25,019 bases of DNA, from NCBI GenBank assembly GCA_002428445.1, contig DIWJ01000017.1:1-25019 (forward strand). The letters run 5' to 3'. The first letter of the stretch is position 1. Every line of letters begins with the position of its first letter. The notes beneath the pieces are model-generated. The model saw nothing but the letters and a program-made list of their open reading frames with translations. It ran no database searches and had not been told where the DNA came from. Positions 23,820 through 25,019 of the stretch are shown piece by piece. Source of the stretch: Syntrophaceae bacterium UBA6109 (lineage in GTDB: Bacteria; Desulfobacterota; Syntrophia; Syntrophales; UBA6109). Position numbers and translations under genes: made by a program.

Positions 23820-24110
23820 ATGAAGATTCGGCCGTTACAGGACAGAGTGATTGTAAAGCGTCTGGAAGAGGAACAGAAAACAAAGGGAGGCATCATCATC
23901 CCCGATACCGCGAAAGAAAAACCCATCGAGGGTCAGGTCGTTGCAGTAGGCAAGGGCAAAGTGGGAGAAGACGGGAAGCTGGTAAAGCCGGATGTGAAAG
24001 TGGGCGACCGGATTCTTTTTGGGAAATACGCCGGCACGGAAGTCAAGATCGACGGCGTCGAGCACCTGATCATGAGGGAAGACGACATTCTCGGTGTGAT
24101 CGAGAAATAA
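23820..24110 (+). CDS. groES: Co-chaperonin GroES
   Basis: GroES caps the GroEL barrel during protein folding. The 96 residues are a standard full-length GroES: start [15 protein letters not shown], the mobile loop with [13 protein letters not shown] at about 22-34, and the end DDILGVIEK. aaaggagag precedes the start. groEL follows 32 bases later in the same operon. Confidence 0.98.
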   Translation: MKIRPLQDRVIVKRLEEEQKTKGGIIIPDTAKEKPIEGQVVAVGKGKVGEDGKLVKPDVKVGDRILFGKYAGTEVKIDGVEHLIMREDDILGVIEK

Positions 24111-24124
24111 AGAATATCGGATAA

Positions 24125-25019
<895 letters not shown>

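Overview
The window is bacterial, GC-rich, and splits into a chromosomal housekeeping block (about 17.7-25.0 kb) and an accessory region (about 1-17.6 kb). The housekeeping genes are tRNA-Lys(UUU), purA, serA, a serC of the Methanosarcina/alphaproteobacterial type, radA and groES-groEL. This set and the long serA fit a Desulfobacterota ('Deltaproteobacteria', Syntrophales-like) genome. That placement rests on gene content and style only and is tentative.

Layout. (1) 1-3.0 kb is gene-poor: one minus-strand gene for a membrane-anchored protein of unknown function, a terminator, an AT-rich patch, about 1 kb of GC-rich diverged repeats without a credible gene, and two consecutive long inverted repeats. 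(2) 3.0-16.8 kb is a dense run of about 28 small genes, all on the plus strand. Most have strong Shine-Dalgarno sites and many overlap or touch. Recognisable products are a single-stranded-DNA-binding protein, a ParB-family protein with cysteine clusters, a DUF932-type phage/plasmid protein coupled to it, an exported transglutaminase-like protein, an excisionase-like helix-turn-helix protein and a tyrosine integrase. The rest are unrecognised small soluble, zinc-ribbon, exported or single-pass membrane proteins. (3) A self-inhibited (class II) Fic protein follows the integrase. After it come about 115 bp of short direct repeats and a palindrome, then the terminator and 3' end of tRNA-Lys. This is the usual arrangement of an integrative element inserted downstream of a tRNA gene. 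(4) On the minus strand, serC-serA-purA form an apparent serine/purine operon running towards tRNA-Lys. radA diverges from serC, and groES-groEL follow radA; groEL runs off the end of the window.

The accessory region therefore looks like a tRNA-Lys-associated integrative element of at least about 14 kb. No capsid, tail, relaxase, conjugation or replication-initiation gene can be recognised in the window. Its left boundary is not proven: it may lie near the inverted repeats at 2.7 kb or outside the window. The main novelty is the element itself, especially its unknown small genes, the stem-closed intergenic structures between them (6737-6806, 8344-8428, 12977-13062), and the ParB/DUF932/SSB core without an obvious replication or transfer module.
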